From: Bolinopsis microptera
Taxonomy: Eukaryota > Ctenophora > Tentaculata > Lobata > Bolinopsidae
Assembly: GCF_026151205.1 (NCBI RefSeq)
Contig: NC_087080.1
Coordinates: forward strand, 2,769,096 to 2,833,095
Direction of reading: 5' to 3'
DNA length: 64,000 bases
Below the pieces are notes generated by a model. The model did not search any database and had not been told where the DNA came from. It saw nothing but the letters and a program-made list of their open reading frames with translations. A program made the position numbers and the translations under genes. Of this stretch, positions 11,339 through 24,154 are shown one piece after another; position 1 is the first letter of the stretch; each line of letters begins with the position of its first letter.

Positions 11339-14319
11339 TCTGTATCTCCAGAACATGTCCGTTCTAGGGTGTTCCAGTCGACCCCAACCGTAATCGCTCT
11401 ACAGGCTCCCTCCAGTCGCATTCAGAGATATTTACACAAATTCACAAAGAGTTAAATGGCCATTGGTTGGCCTTTAACTTCATTATATAGGTCATTATGA
11501 ACAATATAACGTGTGGTCTCAGCTAAACCTAGGCCAACTCTAAAACCTTATAACAGCTGCTCACCTACGTATTTAGTTTTAACAGTAGATGCATTTGAAT
11601 ATTCATATGAAAATATACATATCTGCATTTTTTGTCTGTCACAATCGCGGTTGGGGAATATGTTTTTATTGGAAGTAGCTTGATTGAAGTAGCTTGATTT
11701 ATTACTATTGTGGATTTTTATGTTTACCAGCTTTGCAAGATTCTTCGCGGTGATTTCCGACAACGATTCATCTAGAATAGGTAATACTTCGTAATCATTG
11801 TTAAAACATTATTAAATACTAGTTCGTATTGCGAGTTCTTGGTTGTAACCTGCAAAAGTGGAATAGGGTTTTAATTATCAGTAAATGCGTGGCTATGGGC
11901 CAAATATGGGAAGCAAAATACAGCAACTACTCACCACAACTCGACATTTCATGATGATTACCCCTTTGATTTCTAAGTAATTTGCGGCATAATTATATAA
12001 AGATATTTAAGAGCTGTAAAATCGAAACGTGCGAGAATTTGCAAACTAGAAGTGAGGCACTTTGGTTTTGCGGAGAGTTCGTATTTAGTATATAAAATCA
12101 GGATTCAGGATTCAGGTGGTATTTGAATAGCTTTGCTTAAGTGAAGTTGATATTATTTGCTTCTGTAAAGTTGCCAGTTGGTAGATTCTTTGGTTAAGTA
12201 AAGTTGATAAATTCTTTGAATATCGAGGCGAATCAAAGAATTTAAGCATTAATAGTTGAAGAATCCCAACAAAGACTGTCGTTTTGATGCTGTCGCACAA
12301 AGGATCACTTGATGTACGCCCAGTGCCCACATCCAGAAAAACGGTATGAGATCGGCAGATGATTTGCGAGGAAATTTTTGATTTTGAATGAAATTTGTGG
12401 CCAAAGAGGAAGTTTAAGACTGAGAAAATATTTAGGGGGAAACATGGCTAGGGGTTTTAGGGGTAGGTATAGTTGAATCTTCTAAAACATTACCACACCA
12501 AAATCTAACACTGACCTAGTTAACTTTACCCCAAACCGTAGCCACAACAAATTAACCTAGACTTTAACTCAAAGCCGAAAACTAAGTTAAAAAACGGCAG
12601 GAGGTTGAATTTCGTTGGATAAAATGACTGTTCCCAAATATAATCTTATTATGTTAAACATTATTGTTGAAAAACTTTTACGGTGACTGTTTTTTCCTGG
12701 TTGCTTCTCGGCAATCGGCATATACTAAATTAGTTAATACCTGATAGGAATTCAAAAACTTTTAAAGATTTTTCCATTCACTGTCAAGCTCTGGTCTATT
12801 TATATGATTTGTTTTTCGTCACCTATCAAAACACTCATGTGTACGCCTCATGAAGCCGTATTTTTCTAGATTCAAATGAAGTCCAGCAAACAGTCATGTA
12901 GACGCTTACTGGCTAGAAATTAAGTGAAAGGAATCTTGTTCGAGAACGGGGTGACACTTAACATTTTATCAAATCTGCATTTTGAAGCACGATTTTCAGA
13001 TCACAACGTGACCAACTGTTAGTCTCGTGGCTACCCACGTTTATCAACTGAGCAAAACTGAAAATGTTCATTATTTTATAGTACAATTTTCTCAAATTAA
13101 ATGGACTGTTCTGATTCATTAAAACATATTTTATAGTTTTGTCTGCACACAAGAAATCGCACAATTTCGGCGCCATCATTTTAAGGCTTCGGACTAAATC
13201 GCTGAGTCCGTTATAGTAGTATAATTTGACCATGTGCATAACAACTGGAAAACATACAGATTAAGGTCAAGTTGGCTATGTAATATTAACACGTGTCTTG
13301 TCACCAGTGAGATATTTCCTAAAATATCACATTTTAACTTAATTCCCCACTGCACATCTCATATCACGCTACAAAAGTTTCATACTTAGCATATCTACCA
13401 AAGGGGTTTTCACACGGGCGCTATAGCCATAGGAACGGCTTCTTTTCCATATTCACGTATAGGGCAGTCATACCATATAAAAAGAGTATATTTTAAAAGC
13501 TTAAAGAAATGTTGGGAAAGAAATTGAAACATTTGAAATTGAAATACATAGTTTGTTGTTGTTTTTATCAAGACACGCACTAAATTTCTGACCTAGGTTC
13601 GCAGTCCGCTATCTTGCAAAGTTTTAATACAATTGTACCATTTTCTGATACAAGTTTACTGTCTAACTATTTCTGATAGGTCTAATAATGTGTCTAACTA
13701 CTTAGAGGGGCAACTAGTTGGAAAACTGGAAACTGAAACAGTTAAATAGTAGTTAATCAAGACACGTATTTCTAACCTAGGTCTACTGTCTCGTAAGATT
13801 TTAAAACAATCGTACCTACTTCAGTACTTATGATATACCGCTGTCTCATTATTTCTGATACAGTCTCATAATGTGTCCCTTATAGACAGAATCATACGTT
13901 TGTTTCACTTTGCGTCAATCAATTTGTGATATTACATTAGTATTACTTAAATTTGATAAGAAGCTTATATCATTTCGCCAAAGAATCCTCATCGTGTACC
14001 ATCGTGTCATTCCACGTTGCGTGCCGTATTAAAAGTTAAATGTGTTGATTCCACCAGCTGTACGTGTGGTGTTAAAAAATAAAGCTTGGTTTGTAAATTG
14101 TAATACCCTGTCATGAATTTTAGTTGCACATGCAAGATTTTCGTATCACGTACACATTTGCAACTCGTATACAAAGGCTGATTCATTACAACTATCAGTT
14201 TGACTTATCACTTTTGTTGAAGCATAATATAAGTTGTTTGTAGTCGTACATACATGGCACATGCTACATGAAGAGGTCTCCTCCTAATCGTTGGAGTGGC
14301 CTGCATCACGCACATCTGT
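11339..14319. other. non-coding stretch with an old degenerate duplication
   Basis: No gene was recognised. About 13570-13690 and 13760-13880 are related, both containing aagacacg, acctaggt and atttctgata in order, and look like a diverged tandem duplication of roughly 190 bp. Confidence 0.4.
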
Positions 14320-14582
14320 TCAACGGTGTAACATGTTCCTCCATTCCACTAGTTTTAGAGCCAACTGTTTTACTGCGTCTCTGCTGATGTTATCGACACC
14401 TGTAAAGTCTGCCGCATCCTCGAGTACACAGGCCATCCCGCCTTTGCGGGGTCGTCTTCTCAGTCTCTTTCCATAGTTTGGTTTCAAATCCAGCAAAAAT
14501 TGGGAAACCGTGTCTCTGGCATTCTGACAAACGTGTCCGTACCACCTTAGTCTAGCCGAACCGATGAAAAGGCTTAGTCGGC
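14320..14582 (-). pseudogene. 5'-truncated LINE reverse transcriptase tail
   Basis: Read on the minus strand, about 87 codons encode the C-terminal tail of a non-LTR reverse transcriptase: RLRWYGHVCQNARDTV, then NYGKRLRRRPRKGGM, then VLEDAADFTGV, ending VEWRNMLHR and TGA at 14322-14320. The order (RLRW.GHV, then RGRP-like, then a short helical end) matches the tail of the element at the left edge, but the residues differ clearly, so it is another family. Nothing of the catalytic domain remains upstream, as expected for a copy whose reverse transcription stopped early. It cannot be functional. Confidence 0.85.
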
Positions 14583-14950
14583 ATTGTACTTATTTATTAT
14601 ACTTAACCGCTTGGCATAAACTTATTGATTAGTATCAAACGGAAGTTGACTCCTAATCATGGTTACCACTACGCGTTTCTGCCTGTCTCTATACTTTGAA
14701 GTTCACTCTACAGAGACGAGATTGTAGTGAATGCTCATTGGGCTCATGAATTGTAGTTGTCTAAATGTCTATACTAGCTGCTTTCAGTTACCACTATTAG
14801 ACGATGTGATAGTTTACTGATGGTTCTGCGTATTTAGAGATATAAGTCTGATAACTGATTCTATTCCAGCCAGGCTATTAAGAGTGGATATCATTTGTCG
14901 TCTGTTTTGATTACAGATTGGGCGGATCTTGAATATTATAATTGATTCCC

Positions 14951-15235
14951 CATCTTCTATTCCTCAGAACTTTAGTATATAGATTTGCCCGAAAGTTGAC
15001 TTCTGATATGCGATTCTCGTAGAGAATGTTAAATTTATGTCAGAACATCTTCTATTCCTCAGAACTCTAGCATATAGATTTGCCCGAAAGTTGACTTCTG
15101 ATATGCGATTCTCGTAGAGAATGTATAATTTATGTCAGAACATCTTCTATTCCTCAGAACTCTAGTATATAGATTTGCCCGAAAGTTGACTTCTGATATG
15201 CGATTCTCGTAGAGAATGTTAAATTTATGTCAGAA
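14951..15235. repeat. three-copy 95-bp tandem repeat
   Basis: Three units start at 14951, 15046 and 15141, each beginning catcttctattcctcagaac and ending gtcagaa. They differ at only a few positions, so the amplification is recent. Confidence 0.95.
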
Positions 15236-15814
15236 CCGTCTCTAAAGAGGAGACAGTGTAAAATGTTTTATTTTTAACCTATTCATTGGGACTTTGAACT
15301 GCCTTGCCATGATCTCATATTGTTTTCAGACTTAAAATTTGAGAATAAGCTAGACTTTTAACCCCTAGTCGGGTTATAACATAAACATTAAACATATCTA
15401 TAACAGGCAGTATATACTATTAGTAATACTACTGAGTATTACTTGGGATATTTTCCAGTTGCATCGTTTAGTCACGCCGATATCTTTCCATATTTCCAAC
15501 AGTCCTAGTCCTACAGGCAGTCCAACAGGCAGTCCTGATCCTCTAGGCTGTATGTTCAGATTCAATTATCTATTATAGATATCATATATATTATATATAA
15601 TATATATAAATATATCTTACATGATTTGATTGTACGGAAAACATTATACTTCAATACTTGTTTGATTAAAAGTTCGTTTTGTTTGTTGTATCCGGTTCTC
15701 CCTCAATCGCACGTACCCCCATGATGTTAGAACTTACACCGGTGACTGTGTATTTTACAGTTTTTATCTGATGCAGCGGACCATCACTGTTATAAGTGAG
15801 TACTGAGTAAGTGG
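15236..15814. other. non-coding stretch with an AT-rich run
   Basis: No gene is visible. About 15575-15625 is a nearly pure AT stretch of tatata type. Confidence 0.4.
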
Positions 15815-16040
15815 CTCATGATATTGCGTGTTTGTCATGATATTGCGTGTTTCTCATGATATTGCGTCTCATGATATTGCGTGTTTGTCATGATATTGCG
15901 TCTCATGATATTGCGTGTTTGTCATGATATTGCGTGTTTGTCATGATAATGCGTCTCATGATATTGCGTGTTTATCATGATATTGCGTCTCATGATATTG
16001 CGTGTTTCTCATGATATTGCGTGTTTCTCATGATATTGAT
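15815..16040. repeat. minisatellite, tcatgatattgcgtgttt units
   Basis: Roughly a dozen units of two lengths alternate: a long form tcatgatattgcgtgtttg and a short form lacking the gtttg part (tcatgatattgcgtc). The mixture of lengths suggests repeated unequal exchange. Confidence 0.9.
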
Positions 16041-19000
16041 GTTGATTGTTGCCCTACGGTTAAGCTATACAAGGACCGTGTATTCTCACAAAGTTGTCCA
16101 CATCACATTTTCAGTTAATTTTTGGGAGACCTTATCGAAATCCTGACTCATTACTAAATGCTAGGATGTTTCTACTTTCTTAAAAATGTATCCAATACAT
16201 TTCCTCCCTTTTTTCCCTCTGCATGAACCTTAAGATCACTAAAAGATATAGCGGACCTTGCACCCACACATGCAAAGTACCGCCTGCATGTAAAATGTAT
16301 GTCGGAGTGAGTGACCAGGGGTTTGTAAACCTGTCGGCCACTGTCACCAACTCCGTCAAGCGTGTGTCCTGCCACTTACCAAAGCACCAGGCAGCGAGTG
16401 CAACACGATATCCCTACCAGCACAACTACAACGGAGCTTGTACTGAGATATATCACCATTACATACGCACTCAGCCCGCCACTGCCTGTCTTGTATACCT
16501 CTTACACTGTTCTCCAGAATATTACGGTCTTATTGACTACTAGCATATTCCACTGTTTAACTCAGCTGCACCTCCAATTCTACTTGAACCTTGCGTCGGG
16601 GAACAAGTATTTGCTCAGGCCACATTCAGTTTTTGCTCAGGCCTCATTGAGTTTTTGCTTAAGCCTCAGTTGGAATTTGCTCCAACCTCAGCTTCAGACC
16701 AGCTGCGTTTGCTCTCGCTCCCCACTCCTCTACACCCTGTGTGTGCTCCTCGCTCCTCTGATTATATAAATCCTGGCTGCCATCGTGGAGCTACATTGTA
16801 GGTTGCTTATTAATTATTAAATTTAACCACTTATACTTGCATATTATTATAGTGGTTATGTGTGTATTGATTGTCATGTTTTATAGTTACCGTTAATTTC
16901 ACTGGTTGAACAAAGAACACCCGGGATTCTGCAGTTATCTGTTCACAAAGCATATTTTGGGATATTAGAGTATTAGGTATGGCATTTATGCAACGCGGCC
17001 ATCATTATAAATCATCATACTTACTATCATAATATACAGCCTTCAAAGTATGCACTGTGCAGCAGCATACCGACATCCAAGTGCATTCTGCCTTCAGAAT
17101 CACAAGTAATTTGAGATATTGTGACTAAATTTGTTTACTTGCCGACTTACCTAAACAGTAAACATCCAGTTTAATTTATACATCACGCTTGTCCAGGGTC
17201 TATTATTTAGTATTATATGTGAAGCTGTTTGGTGAGCATACAGTCTTACAGTGGACGTTAAAATACGATTTCTAATAGCCCAGCGGAAGAATTCCAAGAA
17301 GTACAAAATACCTGATAACTTTAAAGAATAAGACACAATAATATGTTCATGATTTCTGAATGAAGTAACATATTTTAGTCTATATGGAGTTAAAGTAACA
17401 ACATGTTCGAGCAATTTCTTTGGCGTGCCAGCCGTGAAAATTTGAGTCTATCCCATCCAAAGTGCAGGTTTACTTTTACGAATTCTTTTAAGTTTACTCT
17501 AAGGACAGATACTTCTCAGTTTTGATTAATCGCAAAAATTTGTTGAGTATCATACTTCTTACTGCATTTCTTACTTCAAATCGTTCCAGTGCCTTAGGTC
17601 AGTTATTTTGAACAAGTAGTTACGCATGGTAGGAAATGGTAACATAAAATCTGCAATGCAAACTAAAGTACATAGTTTCAGTTTCGAGTTCGATTCATGA
17701 TCAATTTCAATTCCACAGTTCACATAAGCATAACATCAAATTATAAATAATGTTTTCACAATCACGGGACACTGTAAGTAGTAACATGCCTATTACTCAT
17801 AAGAACAGCGAGACACTTTAAAACTCAAATTTCCCAGAAATCCGGCTGCTAAAACTTGTCTACAACTTCCGTTACACTCAAGAACTGTCTAGTTTTCAAT
17901 TAAATAATCTTTAGGAGAGCTTCTCATAGGGATGTAAAAATCTGCCCAAAACCTTTAAAAATGGCAACAAAATAATTACAAATAGCGAATTTTTTGAAAG
18001 TGCATATTCTCATAATAGAAACAAAATTTTAAGTGCCAAATCATATCGTTTTTGACTATATTTTAAGAAGTCATATCCCTGGTTATATCATAAAAGGTTT
18101 TGGTGTATGTCCCCTAAGAACGATGGAAATAAATCAAATGATCTCTTGCTCATTCATGGAATGAGATAAAGTATACCTAATCTGTGGACACGTGTAGTAT
18201 AGCCAAGACAAGTCAGTTAGTGTTCTCCTTGGTAATTTGATGTTTAATTCCTGGTTAATTTAATGTTTTAATTTAATTCACGTGACAATCTCTAAACAGT
18301 TTACAATTTTCTTGGTATCTCCTGGCATTTCAACCTCGTGGAACTCATTAAGGAATGTTCCTCTTCTTCTATACGCATTGAACAACTGTTAGAGCACGGA
18401 GATCGTATTATAATTGCGGAGACCATTCTGAAAATTGAATTGGCACAATGGACATTTTAAACTGGATAAAGATGATCATTTTAAATTCTTGTGATTGTGC
18501 AGGTTCGGTCCTGTTCTTAAGTAAGATTTGAGTATATTATATTATGAACGAGCATCATTTTCTTAGTTTACTTTTACATTAATCATACATATGGCACAAA
18601 TGATTGGTATTGGCAGATTATATTCCTTCAAATGTTTACTCCCTTCGGATCAGTTACCTCGGATCAAACTGTAACTAATCGAAGAAATTATACTGATCCA
18701 TTTATCTATTCTTCACCCAATTACGTACCAGCCGTAATATAAGTGTTGTGCTTCTACTAATGTAACTATGGTAACTAGTAGTGTAACTATAGTAACTAGT
18801 AGTTTTACTATCTCCGAGCTGAAATGAATTGCCACTCCATGGGAAGGAAGGAACTTTCATGCCGACCCACTTCGAAACTTAAGTAATAAAGTAGTTAAGT
18901 TAGAGCCAGACTACGACTCCAAAATGAGCTAATTCCTTAAAACTTTGAAATCTAAGTTTACATTGCATTTAGTAATTTGCTTTGAAGCCAACCGACGGTG

Positions 19001-20890
19001 GGTATGCCCTTAAACCGAGAGCCTCTCTTAAGTTCTGATGCCGAATATAGCTTCCTGCACTTTACCACCTTTTAAAGATCCATTCACCAAAACAGGGTTT
19101 AATGTCGTCCAGCCCAAATAACTTTACACTTTACAGGAAGTTCAGTGACCACCTTGCACATCAATCCCAAATCAAAAGAGTAGATCCGTTTAGTTGAGGG
19201 TTTAAAAATCTCCAGGTTTGAGGATCATGCCATTCTTTGTCAGCCACAAAGACTTTAAAAACATTTTATCTCAGAATTCGTAACCCGATCAAATATCAGT
19301 AGAATACCTAACACGATTTATTTACGTTGTGTTGAAAATGATTTTTTTGTTCGAAAAGAATAATTTTGGTTACGATCGATACAGCTGGAACGTTTAATTA
19401 TACCGAAAGAGCAGCTGTGTTAATACTCGTTATATTTTAGTTATTTTAAAGATAAATTTAAGAGGGCAGTGACAAATTACAATTAACACTTTAATTTTAA
19501 ACATGTGACCAAACAAATGATTCTTGCATTGTATTTTTTGAAACAAGACAGTGATTTTAAATCTTTTTGGTGTACAATTCTTTTGATTCCATTCACTGAT
19601 CTTGCAAATGCGGAGTTTGTGACGATGGTAAACTATTTCTGACTTAAAGATTGATGAGTCCAGACATCTTAATTTAGACATTCAGATAAGACTTCTGAAC
19701 GATGGAACGTTGGAGAGTGGTTATTAATATCGTACGTGCCTGAACCCATTACCCAGACGTATGCTAATTGTATGCGGGCATTCTGCATAAATTATACTAG
19801 CGATCAGGCGTAATTGTTAAATGTTAATACGGTTTATAATTCACATCAGAACGCTTATATTCTTCAGAAGTCCCGCTTCTGTTTTAGTTTAAATTTCGTT
19901 ACAATTTACCTTTCCCTGACTGCGGTGATTTTGATAGTTTCCGAAGTGACCATGGTTCAGCTTGACTACCATGCGCAGAAAAACTATAGCTGTGAACGGA
20001 AGTTAGTGTTCGATTCCAAGGAAGGTAGTTTTTAAATCCAAGTTTATCAATCTTTAAATCAGATTTAATTTTACGTCTTCGTTTACGAAATATCAATCAC
20101 ATACTTTCCATCTTATACCTTCAATTCCAACAATCAAAATGCTTAGTTCACACTTAGCAAAATGGTGATACATTAAGATATCAAATCCTTAAATTAAGTG
20201 GATTTCTAAATAAAATTTTAAAATGAAAGGTCTCCATGGCGCTATTTTTATTTTAAGTTGTATACTCTAAATTTCTTATTCCAGTTCCACTCAGACTAAA
20301 GTTTACCAACAATAACATGCATCTTACCAGCGTGCAGCGTGTGTCTATAACCTATTACGGCTTCAGCTTATTTACTCAACTCATTATACCGAAATTAATA
20401 GAACCTTGGGTGGCAACTTGAATGAGATGGCCTCTTCTAATCAGATAAATGAGTCAATTGAGTCGTACAAACTCCTCCAAGGATTGGGTTAATATCTTGA
20501 AGTAGGTTGATGAGAGTAGTCATGGTAACACGGTGATTGTAAAAGTCAGCTACAAGTAATGAGAAGATGCTTCTATAGCTCCGTCTTTATAGACATAGGT
20601 GTTAATAAATATGTAGTTGACCCGCCGGATTTGTATATATTTCTGGATAATTCTAATAGGCAATAGTCTGCTTCAAAACAGAACACAGTTAAAGGTCGTA
20701 ATTCTAAACACAGGACGCTGTTTGCTTATTGCTGTTTTCATGCTAGCTTTATCTGCTAATATAACATTACCTTATCGGCCCTGATTTGTCCAAACCTAAT
20801 TTTCCGGCCCTATTTTGATCGGATTTGCCTCCTGTGGTCGTAATATGAAGTTAACAGCAGGGCCAGGGCATAAAAGCTTTTGGTGTATGT
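16041..20890. other. long non-coding stretch with minor repeats
   Basis: No gene is recognisable over nearly 5 kb. At 16611-16690 there are four degenerate units of about 25 bp around ttgctcaggcctca, followed at 16764 by TATATAAAT, a possible but unsupported TATA box. At 18089-18117 lies ataaaaggttttggtgtatg followed by tcccct, which recurs at 20868-20897 just beyond the 3' end of the intact LINE. Confidence 0.4.
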
Positions 20891-21049
20891 CCCCTTAAAG
20901 CCAGAAAGACTTGGTTGGCCAAATTAGGGCCAATAAAATACTAAGTCTACTCTCAATTTATGACTGACATCCCGATTGAAACTGTAAAAGATTTTTAACC
21001 ACGATACGTACGTTTTTTGGTACGTTTTGGTGAGTTTGGCAGGGCGTGC

Positions 21050-24000
21050 TCAGGACAACTGCATCGAGTGCGTCCTCCTCCAGCTCAGCATTGAGTTATC
21101 GTTTGTCGGAGTGTAGCCCGGAACCGGTGGTGTGTCTGGGTACTGTTCCATAAATCTGCCTAGACCAACTTTGAAACTGTCTAGCAATGTGATACTCCGG
21201 AGCTCCGATGGGAGCACGTTGAAGAGCTGAGCTGCTCTAACTCTAAAGCTGTTGTCGTAATCTGTTCTTACCGACAACTGTGCGCTTTTGTTCATGGCTG
21301 GGATCTCTGCCTTAATACCATACCTTTGATGAGACTTGAACTCGAAGCCCGTATCGTTCGGAGCATGTTCATTAAGAATTTTCCATACATGAATAATAGA
21401 ATAACGCTCTCTCCGCCTCTGGAGGGACATCAACTTAAGCTTCTTCAGCCTGTCCCAGTACTGGAGATCACGGCAGCCAGATATCTTTCTAGTAAAGGAT
21501 CTCTGTACAGTCTCCAGCTTTTGTATCTCTGTGACTTTTGTAGGGTTCCAGACTGGACAGCAGTACTCTAGCTTGGAGCGAACCATGCTTTTGTATAAAG
21601 TCAGCATGACTACTTGTGACCGGTCTCTAAAGGCACTCAATGTCCAAGCCGCCATTTTTCTAGCTCCTTGAACTGTCTTCTCAATGTGAGGACCCCATGA
21701 CCTACTGCTGCTAACATACACTCCAAGGTCTCTGACAGTTTCCTGTGGTGATATTGCGTGTCCTTTTGGTGTAGTATACTCAACAGTCTCTGGGTAGAAC
21801 GGGAGCTCTCTTAGAGCTTTTGATCCATTCAGGGGGTAGTTTACAACCTCAAACTTCTGTTCGTGTAGCTCCATGTTGTTAACACGTGACCACTCGATGA
21901 CTATGTTGAGATCATCTTGCAGTAACTCCACACTACTCATTCCTCGGATAGCCCCAATCAGCTTTGTGTCGTCTGCAAAGCTGAATCCGTTACTATAGCT
22001 AATGCTGTTCAACAGATCGTTGATGTACAGGATAAATAGGATCGGTCCTAGGACTGTCCCTTGTGGCACCCCACTTGCCACTGGCTGGAAGGATGATTTG
22101 CGACCTTCAACAACGACTGTTTGTTTTCTGTTTAGCAAAAACTCTTTGATCCACCTTAAAACCTGACCACCAATTCCGTATCGACCAAGCTTGGCTAGCA
22201 GCACTGCATGGTCGACCTTGTCAAAAGCTTTGGCAAAGTCGAGGTAAATCACATCAACTTCTTCATCATTGTTGAGTGATTTGTAGATCTGTTCGATGTG
22301 ACTGAGAAGCTGCGTCATGCAACTCCTCTTTTTTCTGAACCCATGCTGGTTCGTATTGATCATCATGTTCTCTTCCAAATGACGAACCAGGTTTTTTCTG
22401 ATTACACGCTCAAATGTCTTTATGATGTGCGAGGTTAAAGACACTGGTCTATAGTTTGCTGGGTCCGTTCTGTCCCCCTTCTTATAGATAGGGGTGATAT
22501 ATTGGGTTTTTAATCCCGCTGGTATATACCCACTGCTGAACGATTCCTGCCAGAGGAGTGTAAGCGGGTCTGCAAGTTGTTCTTTGCAGGCTGTGAGTAT
22601 CCTAGCAGGAATCTCTCCGTCAGGTGCGGCCGAATAGGGATCCAGTTCTCCTAATGCTTCAATGATATCTTTTCTTGTGAAGCTTAGCTCGTTGAATCCG
22701 GAATCCAGTCCCTGAGGTAATCCTTGACTCTTCATACATTCATCAATATCGGCACTCATAGGGTTACTAAATACCTTCTGGTACTGCTTCTGAAGTAACT
22801 CTGACTTGATACTGGGGTCGTCCACTAATGCCCCAGTTTCATCTCTCAACACCGGGATCGTAGATCTGGTCTTCTGGAGACGCTTGGCATACGAAAAGAA
22901 GTATTTGGGGTTCTTCTTTATTGCATCGACTGCCCGGAGTTCTTTTTTGTTCAGTTTCTCAAGGGTCCCTTCCTGTATGGAGTAACACAGCAGTGAAACC
23001 TCCGTTTTCAGTTTAGGGATTAAACTCGAGCTAGGATTCATTTCCTGTAATGCACGTATCCTAGCATTCATCTTCCTTCGTCTTCTTTTCATGACATAAA
23101 CGTGCTTATTCCCTCTTCTCTTCCTTGAGGTAATCTCCGCTGCACTCTCTTTCTTTGGGGAGAACTCCAAGGTTATCTGGAGCACTGTTAGCTTGAACAA
23201 TTCCAGAAAAGCGTTCAAGTCCTCGTCACAGAGTTCCCAGAGCTTCAGCCAGTCGACTTTCTGAAGGCAATCACTGATTGCCACAAAATCGGCTTTGTGA
23301 TAGTCAACTGCCCTGAAAGAGTTTGGGTCGATCTTGCTGGTTTCGTTCTTCTTTCTTCCAGTCATATTAAAACCAAGCTGAATTTCGACCAAGCTGTGGT
23401 CTGATAAAGATGTGGGGTTCACCTTTACTTCTGCGACATACCTAGGAACATTTGTAAGTACAAGATCTAGGGTGCTACCTTCTCTTGTCGACTGGTTTAC
23501 GACCTGTGTTAGAAAGTTACGGTCTATAAACTCTATAAAATCATGACACCTGGCTTCACTTCTTAAGCCTCCATGTTCCCAGTCTATCTCTGGATAGTTG
23601 AAATCTCCAACAACGTATATGTCTGGCACCGTTGTATTTTCTGAGATCGCGTCTATTTTGGCTTGCAGTCTGTCTAGTAAGTTCTTCCAGCCTGAAGTAT
23701 CTGCTCCAGGGGGCCTGTAGACAGTAGCAAAAAGGGTGTTGCATGACTTAACATAGCACATGACCATGTTATTGCTTCTATCCTCGTAGTGATCGGTTTC
23801 TGTCACCACTAGCTGGTCATGAACATAGAGGAGGCAACCTCCTCCTACTCTCTCTGGTCTATCAGATCTAAACGATTGATAGTCTTTTATCTGCACCTGA
23901 GCGTCAGAGATGTAACTCTTTAGCCATGACTCGGTTATGGCTATGAATGGTGGGGGGCAGCTACTTCCTTCGATGATGGTTTCCTGGATGTAGGGTAGTT

Positions 24001-24154
24001 TCCATCTAGAGCTGCTAGTAGCTGCCGGAGATACGCTCTGCCCATTTAAGAGGACAATGGTGGAAAGTTCTGGCTGAACCACTGTGGTGCCATCATGTAC
24101 GGGTATGGGATGGGCGGGTGCAGTCCCGGAACAGCTCGAGTTGCGGGGTGGCAT
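21050..24154 (-). CDS. LINE ORF2: AP-endonuclease and reverse transcriptase
   Basis: This 1034-residue protein nicks target DNA and copies the element RNA from the nick. The first ATG, at 24154, lies inside ORF1. The N-terminal 260 residues are an apurinic-type endonuclease: ITESWL (Glu about 75), YRPPG (about 146), VVGDFNYP (Asp about 184), STLDLVLTN (about 227), and the terminal SDH (about 251). A basic linker (about 265-400) leads to the reverse transcriptase with PIYKKGD, NYRPVSL, LDFAKAFDKVDH, GVPQGTVLGPILFILYIND and the catalytic FADD at about 725. The tail contains RSKLEYCCPVW, typical of CR1/jockey-group elements. All catalytic residues are present and the frame is intact. No RNase H domain is seen. 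Confidence 0.95.
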   Translation of the reverse strand: MPPRNSSCSGTAPAHPIPVHDGTTVVQPELSTIVLLNGQSVSPAATSSSRWKLPYIQETIIEGSSCPPPFIAITESWLKSYISDAQVQIKDYQSFRSDRPERVGGGCLLYVHDQLVVTETDHYEDRSNNMVMCYVKSCNTLFATVYRPPGADTSGWKNLLDRLQAKIDAISENTTVPDIYVVGDFNYPEIDWEHGGLRSEARCHDFIEFIDRNFLTQVVNQSTREGSTLDLVLTNVPRYVAEVKVNPTSLSDHSLVEIQLGFNMTGRKKNETSKIDPNSFRAVDYHKADFVAISDCLQKVDWLKLWELCDEDLNAFLELFKLTVLQITLEFSPKKESAAEITSRKRRGNKHVYVMKRRRRKMNARIRALQEMNPSSSLIPKLKTEVSLLCYSIQEGTLEKLNKKELRAVDAIKKNPKYFFSYAKRLQKTRSTIPVLRDETGALVDDPSIKSELLQKQYQKVFSNPMSADIDECMKSQGLPQGLDSGFNELSFTRKDIIEALGELDPYSAAPDGEIPARILTACKEQLADPLTLLWQESFSSGYIPAGLKTQYITPIYKKGDRTDPANYRPVSLTSHIIKTFERVIRKNLVRHLEENMMINTNQHGFRKKRSCMTQLLSHIEQIYKSLNNDEEVDVIYLDFAKAFDKVDHAVLLAKLGRYGIGGQVLRWIKEFLLNRKQTVVVEGRKSSFQPVASGVPQGTVLGPILFILYINDLLNSISYSNGFSFADDTKLIGAIRGMSSVELLQDDLNIVIEWSRVNNMELHEQKFEVVNYPLNGSKALRELPFYPETVEYTTPKGHAISPQETVRDLGVYVSSSRSWGPHIEKTVQGARKMAAWTLSAFRDRSQVVMLTLYKSMVRSKLEYCCPVWNPTKVTEIQKLETVQRSFTRKISGCRDLQYWDRLKKLKLMSLQRRRERYSIIHVWKILNEHAPNDTGFEFKSHQRYGIKAEIPAMNKSAQLSVRTDYDNSFRVRAAQLFNVLPSELRSITLLDSFKVGLGRFMEQYPDTPPVPGYTPTNDNSMLSWRRTHSMQLS

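Noticed and set aside
16223-16769. Two overlapping frames of 106 and 135 codons
   Set aside because: No domain, no splice partners, different frames in the same low-complexity stretch; likely chance in locally GC-richer sequence.
17620-17710. tRNA-like B box (gttcgattc)
   Set aside because: No matching A box or foldable cloverleaf at the right distance.
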